Of a stretch of DNA of 64,000 nucleotides, positions 55,796 to 64,000 are shown piece after piece (positions within the stretch are counted from its first letter, which is position 1; every line of letters begins with the position of its first letter). The notes beneath the pieces were generated by a model that was not told where the DNA came from, did not search any database, and saw only the letters and a list, made by a program, of their open reading frames with translations. This DNA is from an uncultured Dokdonia sp. (GTDB taxonomy: Bacteria > Bacteroidota > Bacteroidia > Flavobacteriales > Flavobacteriaceae), in assembly GCF_947492535.1 (NCBI RefSeq), contig NZ_CANLNH010000003.1:186001-250000 (forward strand), in the 5' to 3' direction. The position numbers and the translations under genes were made by a program.

Positions 55796-55995
55796 AGTTG
55801 TAAAGGGCTGTTTTTACTGCATTTTTTTTAATTGCGTATTTAGCAAAATAGGAGCTTTAAAATGCATAATGTTCATTTATAGGTACTGTAATTTTTTAAT
55901 TCTTTAAAAGTGTTTTGCCTTTTTTTGTTACTGAAAATTAGCATCTATATTCGAGTTTCATTTAAAGTGTAAAATCTTTAAAAAACGTTGAAAAT

Positions 55996-58900
55996 ATGCT
56001 AAAGAAACAAGGTCTTTATTTGCCAGAATTCGAACATGATAATTGTGGTGCTGGTTTTATTTGTAGTCTTACTGGAAAACGTTCTAATGATATTATTCAT
56101 AAAGCACTAGAAATTTTAGTGAAATTAGAACATAGAGGCGCTGTAAGTGCCGATGGCAAAACAGGAGATGGCGCTGGTATATTGATAGACATTCCTCATA
56201 AGTTCTTTAAAATATTTTGCGATTTTGATTTACCAGAAGTTGGAAACTATGCAGTTAGTAATGTGTTCCTTCCTAGAAAAGAAAATCAACGTAAATATTG
56301 TATTGAAGTATTAGAGACTGCCATTAAAGATCAAGGGTTACAACTTATAGGATGGAGAGATGTACCAGTAAATAGCGATGTATTAGGAGAAATCGCTAAA
56401 ACAACTGAGCCATATGTAAAACAATTGTTTATTGGAAAATCTTCTAATGATCAATCAGAAAGCGCATTTAGTTTAAAACTATTTGCTGCTCGTAAAATTG
56501 CTGAGCATACTATTTATAATTCTAAACTTTCTGAATCTAAATTTTTCTATATCCCAAGTCTTTCTACTAAGATTATCATATTTAAAGGTCTTTTAAAACC
56601 TGAAGACATTAATGGGTATTATTTAGACCTCTATAATGCTGCGTTAGATACACGATTAGCTTTAGTACATCAACGTTTTTCTACAAATACGTTTCCTACT
56701 TGGGATTTAGCGCAGCCATTTAGGTATATCTGTCATAATGGAGAGATTAATACGCTAAGAGGTAATGTTTCTAGAATGTTCTCCAGAGAAGAGATTATGA
56801 AAAGTGATGTTTTTGGAGAAGACATCAAACGAATTATCCCTACTATTTTAAGAGGGAAATCAGATTCTGCTACCTTAGATATGGTTGTAGAATTACTACT
56901 CATGTCTGGGCGTTCATTGCCAGAAGCTATGATGATGCTCGTTCCAGAAGCATGGGAAAAAAATGACCGCATGTCTGATGCAAAAAAAGCATTTTATGAA
57001 TATAACTCTTGTCTTATGGAGCCTTGGGATGGTCCAGCCTCGATTCCATTTACAGATGGCACCTATATAGGAGCTGTATTAGATAGAAATGGATTACGCC
57101 CTTCTCGATATACCGTGACTAAAAATGATAATGTAATTATGTCTTCAGAAACTGGGGTTGTAGACATAAAACCTGAAAATGTAGCATTTCATGGGCGTTT
57201 AGAACCTGGTAAAATGTTCCTAGTAAACATGAATGAAGGGAGAATTATAAATGATGAAGAAATCAAAGAAGAGATTGCATCAAAATATCCTTATAGAAAA
57301 TGGCTAGATGAGAACTTAATACATCTAAAAGATATTTCTGCCAAAAAAGGACCTATTACCTATGATGAAATTGAATTAAAGAAACGCAAGATTATTTTTG
57401 GTTATACAGAAGAAGATATAAATACGATCATTCGCCCTATGGCTCAATTAGGAAAAGAGCCTATCGGGTCTATGGGAAGTGATACGCCTATTGCAGTATT
57501 ATCTGAAAAACCACAGTTAGTCTATAATTACTTTAAGCAATTATTTGCACAAGTGACTAATCCGCCATTAGATGGTATTAGAGAAGAGCTGATTACAGAT
57601 ATAAGTCTCACCTTAGGTAGTGATGTTAATCTTTTTGATATAAATGCAGCGCATTGCAAAAAACTTAAAATCCAAAATCCTGTTATATCGAAACACGATT
57701 TAGACAAAATTAGAAACTACGACAGCAATCCTAATTTTAAGGTAGCTTCTATTTCTATGCTATATGAAGTAAATAGAGGGCTTAATGAACTTGAAGTCGC
57801 TTTAGAGAATTTAGTAACAAAGGCATCCAAAGCTATTGAAGACGGCGCAAATATCATTATTCTTTCCGATCGTTATGTAGATGATGCGCATGCACCCATC
57901 CCAGCATTGTTAGCATGTTCATTTGTGAATCATGCATTGCATAAATTGAAAAAACGTTCGCAGATTAGTTTGATTATTGAATCTGCCGAACCTAGAGAAG
58001 TACATCATTTTGCATTGCTGTTTGGCTTTGGCGCAAGTGCTGTCAATCCGTATATCGTTAATGAAATCGTTCAGGAACAAATTACAGCTAATGATGTTAC
58101 TGACATTGAATACCTAACGGCTATTAAAAACTATAACAAAGCCATAGGAAAAGGGATTTTAAAGGTGATGAACAAAATTGGGATCTCTACGTTGAACTCG
58201 TATCGTGGGTCTCAATTATTTGAATGTATTGGGATTAATGCAAAGACAGTAGCAAAATATTTTCCTAACACGCCTACACGTATAGAAGGTATTGGTTTAC
58301 GAGAAATAGAACAAGAAATTGTAAAACAACATAAAAAAGCGTTTCAACTGAATGATACGCTTGCAGATATAGAAATTGGAGGAGATTATAGATGGCGTCG
58401 CGGACAAGAAAAGCATATGTTTAATCCGTTGACGGTTGCAAAACTTCAGGAATCTGTACGAACAAATAAAGCCTCGACATTCAAAGAATATTCACAGTTA
58501 GTTAATGATCAATCTAAAAGTCTGATGACCATACGTGGCTTATTAGAATTTGATCAATTTGATCCTATTCCTTTAGATGAAGTAGAACCGTGGACCGCTA
58601 TTGTAAAACGTTTTAAAACGGGAGCTATGTCGTATGGTTCTATCAGTAAAGAAGCGCATGAAAACCTTGCGGTAGCGATGAATCGAATAGGAGGGAAGAG
58701 TAACTCAGGAGAAGGCGGAGAAAATCAAGAGCGTTTTTATAAAAGTGCGCAAGGGGATTGGAAAAATTCAGCAATTAAACAAGTGGCTTCAGGACGATTT
58801 GGAGTTACTTCAAATTACCTAACAAATGCAAGTGAAATTCAAATCAAAATTGCACAAGGAGCAAAACCTGGAGAAGGTGGACACTTACCAGGGCCAAAAG

Positions 58901-60495
58901 TAAATCATGAGATTGCAAAAACGAGAAACTCGACACCGTATGTGGGACTCATATCACCGCCGCCACATCATGATATTTATTCAATAGAAGATTTGTCACA
59001 GTTGATCTATGACGTAAAAGCGGCCAATAGAGAAGCTCGCATAAATGTAAAACTAGTTTCAGAAGTAGGTGTGGGAACTATTGCCGCAGGTGTTGTAAAA
59101 GCAAAAGCAGATGTCGTATTAATATCAGGATTTGATGGAGGTACAGGAGCTTCTCCGCTAACCTCATTACGTCATGCTGGATTACCTTGGGAATTAGGAA
59201 TCGCTGAAGCACAACAGACATTGGTCATGAATAATCTCCGTGATCGTATTGTATTAGAATGTGATGGTCAACTAAAAACAGGAAGGGATGTCGCTATCGC
59301 TTGTTTATTAGGAGCAGAAGAGTTTGGTTTTGCAACCGCACCTTTAGTCGCTTCTGGCTGTATTATGATGCGTGCATGTCATTTGAATACGTGTCCAGTA
59401 GGAATTGCTACTCAGAATCCAGAATTACGTAAGAAATTTAAAGGAAGACCAGAACATGTGGTAAACTATATGTATTTCGTAGCTCAAGAATTACGTGAGA
59501 TTATGGCAAAACTAGGTTTTAGAACCATTAATGAAATGGTAGGCCAAGTTCAGAAATTAAATCGTAATAAAGCAATTGATCACTATAAAGCATCTGGTAT
59601 AGACCTGACGCCTATTTTGCATAAAGTATCCGTATCTGATGACGTAGCTTTTTATAATACAAAGAAACAAGAACATGATCTAGAAACGCATTTAGATTTT
59701 CAAATTATCAAACAAGCACATCAAGCATTATTTAGAAGACAAAAAACACATTTAAAACTACCTATCACAAATATAAACCGTGCAGTAGGTGCAATTGTGA
59801 GTAATGAGATTTCTAAGATTTATGGAGCACAAGGACTCCCAGAAGACACGATTGATATCGATTTTGAAGGATCTGCAGGACAAAGTTTTGGAGCCTTTGC
59901 TACCAAAGGCTTAAAAATGACGGTGCATGGCAATACCAACGATTATTTAGGAAAAGGACTTTCAGGAGCAACATTAGTGATTAAAGTACCTGAAGCCTGT
60001 ACCATCGTTCCTGAGGATAATATCATTACAGGAAATGTAACCTTGTATGGCGCTACATCAGGTGAGGCCTATATCAACGGAAAAGCAGGTGAACGTTTCT
60101 GTGTTCGTAATTCAGGAGCAAAGGCTGTCGTTGAAGGCATAGGTGACCATGGATGTGAATATATGACGGGTGGTATTGCTGTCATTCTTGGGGAAGTAGG
60201 AAGAAACTTTGGTGCTGGTATGAGTGGTGGTATTGCGTATATTTTTGATGAAAAAGATACGTTTACACAACATTGTAATGCTACAGATTTGAATATTGAA
60301 TCAGTAACTGCTGAAGATGATGAATTACAGCTACGAGATTTATTAAAAAAACATTACGAAGCGACCGATAGTCCACTAGCAAAACGTATTCTTAAGCATT
60401 GGGAAAACTATCTGCCTACATTCAAGAAAGTACTTCCAGAAGAATATAGAAAAGCTTTACTAAGACTAGAACAAGAACAATTACAAATTGCATAA
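55996..60495 (+). CDS. gltB: Glutamate synthase large subunit
   Basis: GOGAT large subunit: takes the amide of glutamine to 2-oxoglutarate, giving two glutamates. The 1,499 residues match. A 16-residue propeptide precedes Cys17 in HDNCGAGF, the amidotransferase nucleophile exposed after cleavage. The glutamine domain runs to about 430; the FMN domain holds GKSNSGEGGENQERF (about 900) and SPPPHHDIYSIEDL. The 3Fe-4S motif is CIMMRACHLNTCPVG, with Cys in the expected spacing. The C-terminal beta-helix is rich in Gly (GDHGCEYMTGG). gltD follows after 3 bases. Confidence 0.97.
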   Translation: MLKKQGLYLPEFEHDNCGAGFICSLTGKRSNDIIHKALEILVKLEHRGAVSADGKTGDGAGILIDIPHKFFKIFCDFDLPEVGNYAVSNVFLPRKENQRKYCIEVLETAIKDQGLQLIGWRDVPVNSDVLGEIAKTTEPYVKQLFIGKSSNDQSESAFSLKLFAARKIAEHTIYNSKLSESKFFYIPSLSTKIIIFKGLLKPEDINGYYLDLYNAALDTRLALVHQRFSTNTFPTWDLAQPFRYICHNGEINTLRGNVSRMFSREEIMKSDVFGEDIKRIIPTILRGKSDSATLDMVVELLLMSGRSLPEAMMMLVPEAWEKNDRMSDAKKAFYEYNSCLMEPWDGPASIPFTDGTYIGAVLDRNGLRPSRYTVTKNDNVIMSSETGVVDIKPENVAFHGRLEPGKMFLVNMNEGRIINDEEIKEEIASKYPYRKWLDENLIHLKDISAKKGPITYDEIELKKRKIIFGYTEEDINTIIRPMAQLGKEPIGSMGSDTPIAVLSEKPQLVYNYFKQLFAQVTNPPLDGIREELITDISLTLGSDVNLFDINAAHCKKLKIQNPVISKHDLDKIRNYDSNPNFKVASISMLYEVNRGLNELEVALENLVTKASKAIEDGANIIILSDRYVDDAHAPIPALLACSFVNHALHKLKKRSQISLIIESAEPREVHHFALLFGFGASAVNPYIVNEIVQEQITANDVTDIEYLTAIKNYNKAIGKGILKVMNKIGISTLNSYRGSQLFECIGINAKTVAKYFPNTPTRIEGIGLREIEQEIVKQHKKAFQLNDTLADIEIGGDYRWRRGQEKHMFNPLTVAKLQESVRTNKASTFKEYSQLVNDQSKSLMTIRGLLEFDQFDPIPLDEVEPWTAIVKRFKTGAMSYGSISKEAHENLAVAMNRIGGKSNSGEGGENQERFYKSAQGDWKNSAIKQVASGRFGVTSNYLTNASEIQIKIAQGAKPGEGGHLPGPKVNHEIAKTRNSTPYVGLISPPPHHDIYSIEDLSQLIYDVKAANREARINVKLVSEVGVGTIAAGVVKAKADVVLISGFDGGTGASPLTSLRHAGLPWELGIAEAQQTLVMNNLRDRIVLECDGQLKTGRDVAIACLLGAEEFGFATAPLVASGCIMMRACHLNTCPVGIATQNPELRKKFKGRPEHVVNYMYFVAQELREIMAKLGFRTINEMVGQVQKLNRNKAIDHYKASGIDLTPILHKVSVSDDVAFYNTKKQEHDLETHLDFQIIKQAHQALFRRQKTHLKLPITNINRAVGAIVSNEISKIYGAQGLPEDTIDIDFEGSAGQSFGAFATKGLKMTVHGNTNDYLGKGLSGATLVIKVPEACTIVPEDNIITGNVTLYGATSGEAYINGKAGERFCVRNSGAKAVVEGIGDHGCEYMTGGIAVILGEVGRNFGAGMSGGIAYIFDEKDTFTQHCNATDLNIESVTAEDDELQLRDLLKKHYEATDSPLAKRILKHWENYLPTFKKVLPEEYRKALLRLEQEQLQIA

Positions 60496-60498
60496 GAT

Positions 60499-61965
60499 AT
60501 GGGAAAGATCACAGGATTTTTAGAGTATGAACGTCAAGTAGAGAAATGTGAATCTCCTAAAGAACGTATTAAAAACTATAAAGAGTTTACCATTCCATTA
60601 GAGCCTTCAAAACTTCAAGATCAAGGAGCGCGTTGTATGGATTGTGGGATTCCGTTTTGTCATAGCGGATGTCCTTTGGGGAATTTTATTCCAGATTTTA
60701 ATGATAAAGTATATAAAGGAAAGTGGGAAGAAGCTGCACAGATTTTGCATAAGACCAATAACTTTCCTGAGTTTACTGGCCGTCTATGTCCAGCACCCTG
60801 TGAAGAGGCTTGTGTGTTAGGCATTAACGAAGATCCTGTCACTATTGAAAATATCGAAAAGAATATTGTTGAGACCGCTTTCGCGAAAGCGTGGATAACC
60901 CCAAACCCTCCGCAACATAGAACTGGGAAAACAGTCGCTGTTATAGGATCAGGACCTGCAGGACTTGCTGCTGCACAACAATTGAATCGCGCAGGACATC
61001 TAGTCACTGTGTTTGAACGCGATGCAAAAGTAGGCGGCTTATTGCGCTACGGAATTCCAGATTTCAAATTAGAAAAACATATTATAGACAGGCGCATTAA
61101 AATTCTAGAAGACGAAGGAATCATCTTTAAAACTAATGTCGAAGTAGGAACAACAATCAAAGCGGGCGAACTACAAGAAGCGTATGATGCGGTTGTATTG
61201 TGTGGAGGAGCAACGGTAAAACGTAAGTTGCCGATACCCGGAGCAGATTTAAAAGGCGTACATCAAGCAATGGATTTTTTAAAGCAAAACAATCAACGGG
61301 TTGATGGTATTTCTGATTTTGAAGAAACCCTCACTGCCGAAGAAAAAAACGTGGTCGTAATAGGAGGAGGCGATACAGGCTCTGATTGTATTGGAACGTC
61401 TAATCGTCATGGGGCGACTTCGGTGACCAATTTTGAAATTCTCAGTAAACCTACGGTTGGAAGACCTGCACATCAACCATGGCCGTACTGGCCTATGAAA
61501 TTAAAAACAACTTCGTCTCATCAAGAGGGTGTTGAACGTTTTTTTAGTATCTCTACCAAGGAATTTATAGGAGATGGTAAAGGAAACCTAAAAGCATTAA
61601 AAACGGTGGCTGTAGAATGGATTTTTAAAAAAGGGGAACGCCCAGAACTTAAAGAAATTCCAAGCACAGAAAAAGAATGGAAATGCGAACTTGCATTGCT
61701 AGCATTAGGCTTTACTGGGTCTGAGAAAACTCTAGCCGAACAATTTGGTGTTACGATGGATGGAAGAACAAATATCCAGGCAACCACCAAAGATTATAAA
61801 ACCAATGTTTCTGGCGTTTTTACCGCAGGAGATATGCGTAGAGGACAATCCCTTATCGTATGGGCTATATCAGAAGGGAGACAAGCGGCACATCACGTAG
61901 ATACTTTTTTAATGGGGAATTCTACGTTACCATTAAAAGATGATAGTGACTTGCCTCGGGTATAA
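60499..61965 (+). CDS. gltD: Glutamate synthase small subunit
   Basis: NADPH-oxidising subunit that passes electrons via FAD and Fe-S centres to GltB. The 488 residues are normal. The N-terminus has cysteine clusters CMDCGIPFCHSGCP (about 47-60) and CPAPCEEACVL (about 97-107). FAD binding is AVIGSGPAGLAAAQQL (about 149-164) and NADPH binding VVVIGGGDTGSDCIG (about 285-299). GVFTAGDMRRGQSLIVWAI lies near the end. It starts 3 bases after gltB. A palindrome copy is in frame as TAFAKAW near residue 127. Confidence 0.97.
   Translation: MGKITGFLEYERQVEKCESPKERIKNYKEFTIPLEPSKLQDQGARCMDCGIPFCHSGCPLGNFIPDFNDKVYKGKWEEAAQILHKTNNFPEFTGRLCPAPCEEACVLGINEDPVTIENIEKNIVETAFAKAWITPNPPQHRTGKTVAVIGSGPAGLAAAQQLNRAGHLVTVFERDAKVGGLLRYGIPDFKLEKHIIDRRIKILEDEGIIFKTNVEVGTTIKAGELQEAYDAVVLCGGATVKRKLPIPGADLKGVHQAMDFLKQNNQRVDGISDFEETLTAEEKNVVVIGGGDTGSDCIGTSNRHGATSVTNFEILSKPTVGRPAHQPWPYWPMKLKTTSSHQEGVERFFSISTKEFIGDGKGNLKALKTVAVEWIFKKGERPELKEIPSTEKEWKCELALLALGFTGSEKTLAEQFGVTMDGRTNIQATTKDYKTNVSGVFTAGDMRRGQSLIVWAISEGRQAAHHVDTFLMGNSTLPLKDDSDLPRV
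60876..60891. repeat. CGCTTTCGCGAAAGCG palindrome inside gltD
   Basis: Perfect 16-base copy between the Fe-S and FAD parts, read as Ala-Phe-Ala-Lys-Ala. Confidence 0.9.
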
Positions 61966-62866
61966 AAAGACTATTATATTTAAACTTCTTCTTCTAAAGT
62001 TTCCATAACCTTAGAAGAAACATATCTACATCTTGTTTAAAATTATTTTTATGAAATTGGAATCTTATTACAATCTATAGTATTCTACAATAAATCTTAT
62101 ATCTATTGATTTTAATTAAAATTATTTATCAGTAAATGCTTTCGCGAAAGCATTTTAAGTATGAATTCTATATGATAGAAACTCGTTTGTATTTTCATTT
62201 CTTTAGTAAATAAAGTATCAGTGTATATAAAATAACTTACAGATTCAGTGTTTTCAGTAATTTAACAATATGTTTTAAAAAAGGATAAATTGACTATTGA
62301 AGATCTTAAAAACTAGTTAAACGTTGATGTTATTGTAAGTAATTACTGTATTTTCTTTGTTTGCAATACTTTAACATAGGAAGATTTGGTGGTAAAACTT
62401 TGTGAAACCTTACCTTTTAAGCAGTTAGTTCATCATATGTTATTTGGTGAATTGATATTTTTTTGTAATTTGGTTGAAGAATCAATGAATTGCTATGAAC
62501 ATGATTTGCTTTCTATTTTAAAATATTGCGAGATCACCCCACGATCATTTGTATTCTTTTTTAGGAATCATAAGCAATAGTATTAAAACAATTTTTTAAG
62601 GGCGTTCACATGCTATGATATAGCTATTATATCATATATGTAAAATGCACATGGAAACATACTGCTATAGATATTCTATGGCTGTGTATCTATAACGCAT
62701 ACTCTTGCTCTTGTTTTTAATTTTTATCAGATAGTTAGCAAATTTTCAAAGTGTATTTATTGGATTTGATCTAGATATAATTGTGGGGAATTCTTATGAA
62801 TCTGCATGCTCTATTTAGAAGAATTATTAAATGATCAAAACATAATTATATAAAATATACGCTTTT
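61966..62866. other. Long A+T-rich intergenic region
   Basis: 901 bases with little coding signal. It holds a weak TTCTTCTAA/TTAGAAGAA hairpin after gltD (about 61987-62019), a palindrome copy extended to 22 bases (62134-62155) and an ATGATATA-GCTAT-TATATCAT hairpin (62615-62635). A 64-codon TTG-start frame at 62386-62580 has no family resemblance and is not called. Confidence 0.5.
62134..62155. repeat. Palindrome with altered but still paired flanks
   Basis: The GCTTTCGCGAAAGC core is flanked by AAAT and ATTT instead of the usual ACG/CGT, so the symmetry extends to 22 bases, 169 bases after gltD. Confidence 0.85.
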
Positions 62867-64000
62867 ATGGCAGACTTTTTCTTTTTTACGGAACAAGATG
62901 CTCAATCAACTTCTCAGTTGACAGAGCAAGCTTTTGGACCTTTGGTTAATGAACCTTTGTCGTTTGAGAGTTATAGGGTAAATAATCTATTTACAGTTAA
63001 ACCTAATGCTTCTGCAATAGCAGTAACAGATAGTATTCCATTTGTTCAACAATGCTCTGGAGTTGGTAACGAAAATTTAGTAAATATAGTTTTACTACCT
63101 ATTAGCAATCCAAACTTTAATTTTCCAACTATTAAATTCTATGTTTATAGAGGTATAGATAAAAACTCTCTATTTACTAATGATGGAGTTATTAAGCAGC
63201 CAGATAATAGTTGGAAGGCGAATAATATACTTAAAATCTTACATGATTTACAAGATCAAATTAACATTGATAATGAAGTTACAGGTATTGAACCAACTTA
63301 TGAGAGTTTAGGGTATCATTATAGTATTATTGGGTCAGAGAATTTTCAAGCTGATGAGGCATATTTAGAGACAACGATATTTAAAGAAGATGCTATTCAA
63401 TTGCCTATTGTGAAAGCTGGGTGTCATATTGGAAAATTTACTGGAGGAACTATACCTGCAGGATTTCAAATGATACATGATCGTATGGGATATGAGCCTA
63501 CATTAGGCAATATTAGAACAAGCGATTCTATCATAGAAGTTACTCCACTGGTAGTTACTCCACCTTCTTTACCAAATATATCTGATGAGTTTGGATATAC
63601 ACACGAGAAAGAAGCAATTTTGACTTATATAGACCCAACTGGATTTTATGGTTGTGCACAAGCAAATGGAATAAAAGTTTCTACATATACAACGATTAGT
63701 GATGCAGATGGTGGTAAAGTCATTGCTTCAGAGATTGTTAATCTGTTTTATAATAAAGAGATTGTATATATAGATATAAGGAATGATCAAAATTACTCGT
63801 ATGATTATTATAAAAATTTTGGAGCTCAATTACGATTAAGTTATGAGCAAAATGGATCTGATGAATTGGTAGTAGAGACTATAAATTATAATGATGATTG
63901 GCCATTATTACGAATATCTCAAAAAGAACTACCTCAAAAAGATTCACTATCAAAAATTATCTTGGAGTTCCCTTTTAAAGGGGTAAGCAGTCATTCAAAT
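62867..64000 (+). CDS. Large protein of unknown family, 3' end outside window
   Basis: An uninterrupted frame of 378 codons from ATG at 62867 to the window edge, starting MADFFFFTEQDAQSTSQLTE. There is no signal peptide or membrane helix. The sequence is A+T-rich and Asn/Tyr/Ile-rich (FYVYRGIDKNSLFTNDGVI, CHIGKFTGGTIPAGFQMIHD, YEQNGSDELVV). It looks like a beta-rich cytosolic protein. I do not recognise the family. The isolated setting and base composition are compatible with accessory DNA. The 3' end and any partner genes are not visible. Confidence 0.75.
   Translation, partial: MADFFFFTEQDAQSTSQLTEQAFGPLVNEPLSFESYRVNNLFTVKPNASAIAVTDSIPFVQQCSGVGNENLVNIVLLPISNPNFNFPTIKFYVYRGIDKNSLFTNDGVIKQPDNSWKANNILKILHDLQDQINIDNEVTGIEPTYESLGYHYSIIGSENFQADEAYLETTIFKEDAIQLPIVKAGCHIGKFTGGTIPAGFQMIHDRMGYEPTLGNIRTSDSIIEVTPLVVTPPSLPNISDEFGYTHEKEAILTYIDPTGFYGCAQANGIKVSTYTTISDADGGKVIASEIVNLFYNKEIVYIDIRNDQNYSYDYYKNFGAQLRLSYEQNGSDELVVETINYNDDWPLLRISQKELPQKDSLSKIILEFPFKGVSSHSN

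Larger units (their letters stand above)
55557..55995. other. Divergent control region between porin-PII-Amt and gltBD
   Basis: A 439-base A+T-rich spacer without genes. It holds the porin -7 element, GGGGTA boxes (55622-55629, 55659-55666 inverted, 55673-55682) and a LacI-like CGAAAACGTTT. A near-match to the -7 box (TATATTCG, about 55946) may belong to gltB. Confidence 0.5.

Noticed and set aside
62386-62580. 64-codon frame in the final intergenic region
   Set aside because: TTG start, no neighbour, no recognisable motif, and an A+T-rich context where such frames arise by chance.

Overview
The window is AT-rich chromosomal DNA from a member of the Flavobacteriaceae (Bacteroidota). The evidence is type IX secretion C-terminal signals on two secreted proteins (M28 peptidase, FG-GAP protein), a bacillithiol gene (bshA), BadF-type GlcNAc-kinase-like and GH3/beta-lactamase fusion genes, an LptD/amidase/MlaD/Fe-S gene order, and TAnnTTTG-type -7 promoter elements. 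No rRNA, tRNA, CRISPR array, phage or transposase gene was seen. A marine, Dokdonia/Leeuwenhoekiella-like flavobacterium is my guess only.

Layout. 1-1.7 kb: thiolase and a partial SH3-NlpC/P60 endopeptidase (minus strand). 2.2-6.6 kb: PgpH-type c-di-AMP phosphodiesterase, a lipoprotein, then an unfamiliar overlapping pair (small P-loop ATPase plus membrane protein). 6.7-19 kb, all minus: fused 2-oxoacid dehydrogenase E1, a beta-barrel protein with a degenerate M1 peptidase domain, a LOG-family protein with uvrA, a membrane protein, rsmE and tsaD. 19-27 kb, plus: tamB, a double-glycine-leader cysteine-rich peptide, pfkA-gapA and a BadF-type kinase. 27-31 kb, minus: lipoprotein, RidA, LptD-like protein. 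31-38.8 kb, plus: amidase, MlaD, two Fe-S proteins with small genes between them, a Crp/Fnr regulator and a DJ-1/SnoaL fusion. 38.9-46.8 kb: secreted M28 peptidase, GH3-beta-lactamase fusion, FG-GAP protein, bshA, small beta-barrel. 46.9-52.5 kb: FAD/Fe-S oxidase and PEP carboxylase. 52.9-62 kb: nitrogen assimilation, with porin-PII-Amt (minus) divergent from gltBD (plus). The last kilobase is the start of a large protein I do not recognise.

The genes fit together in three themes. Envelope: tamB, lptD, mlaD, amidase, NlpC/P60, GH3 and porin build or remodel the outer membrane and wall. Central metabolism: pfkA, gapA, ppc, E1, thiolase and the FAD/Fe-S oxidase. Nitrogen: ammonium enters through porin and Amt, is gated by PII and fixed by GOGAT, and PEP carboxylase supplies the carbon skeleton.

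The most striking non-genic signal is a palindrome, GCTTTCGCGAAAGC, present in eleven perfect copies plus degraded ones. It lies both between genes and inside coding sequences, in all three reading frames. Other leads are the orphan double-glycine peptide, the ATPase/membrane-protein pair, a degenerate M1 domain, swapped Mg-TPP ligands in E1, and a tamB reading frame without a normal start codon.
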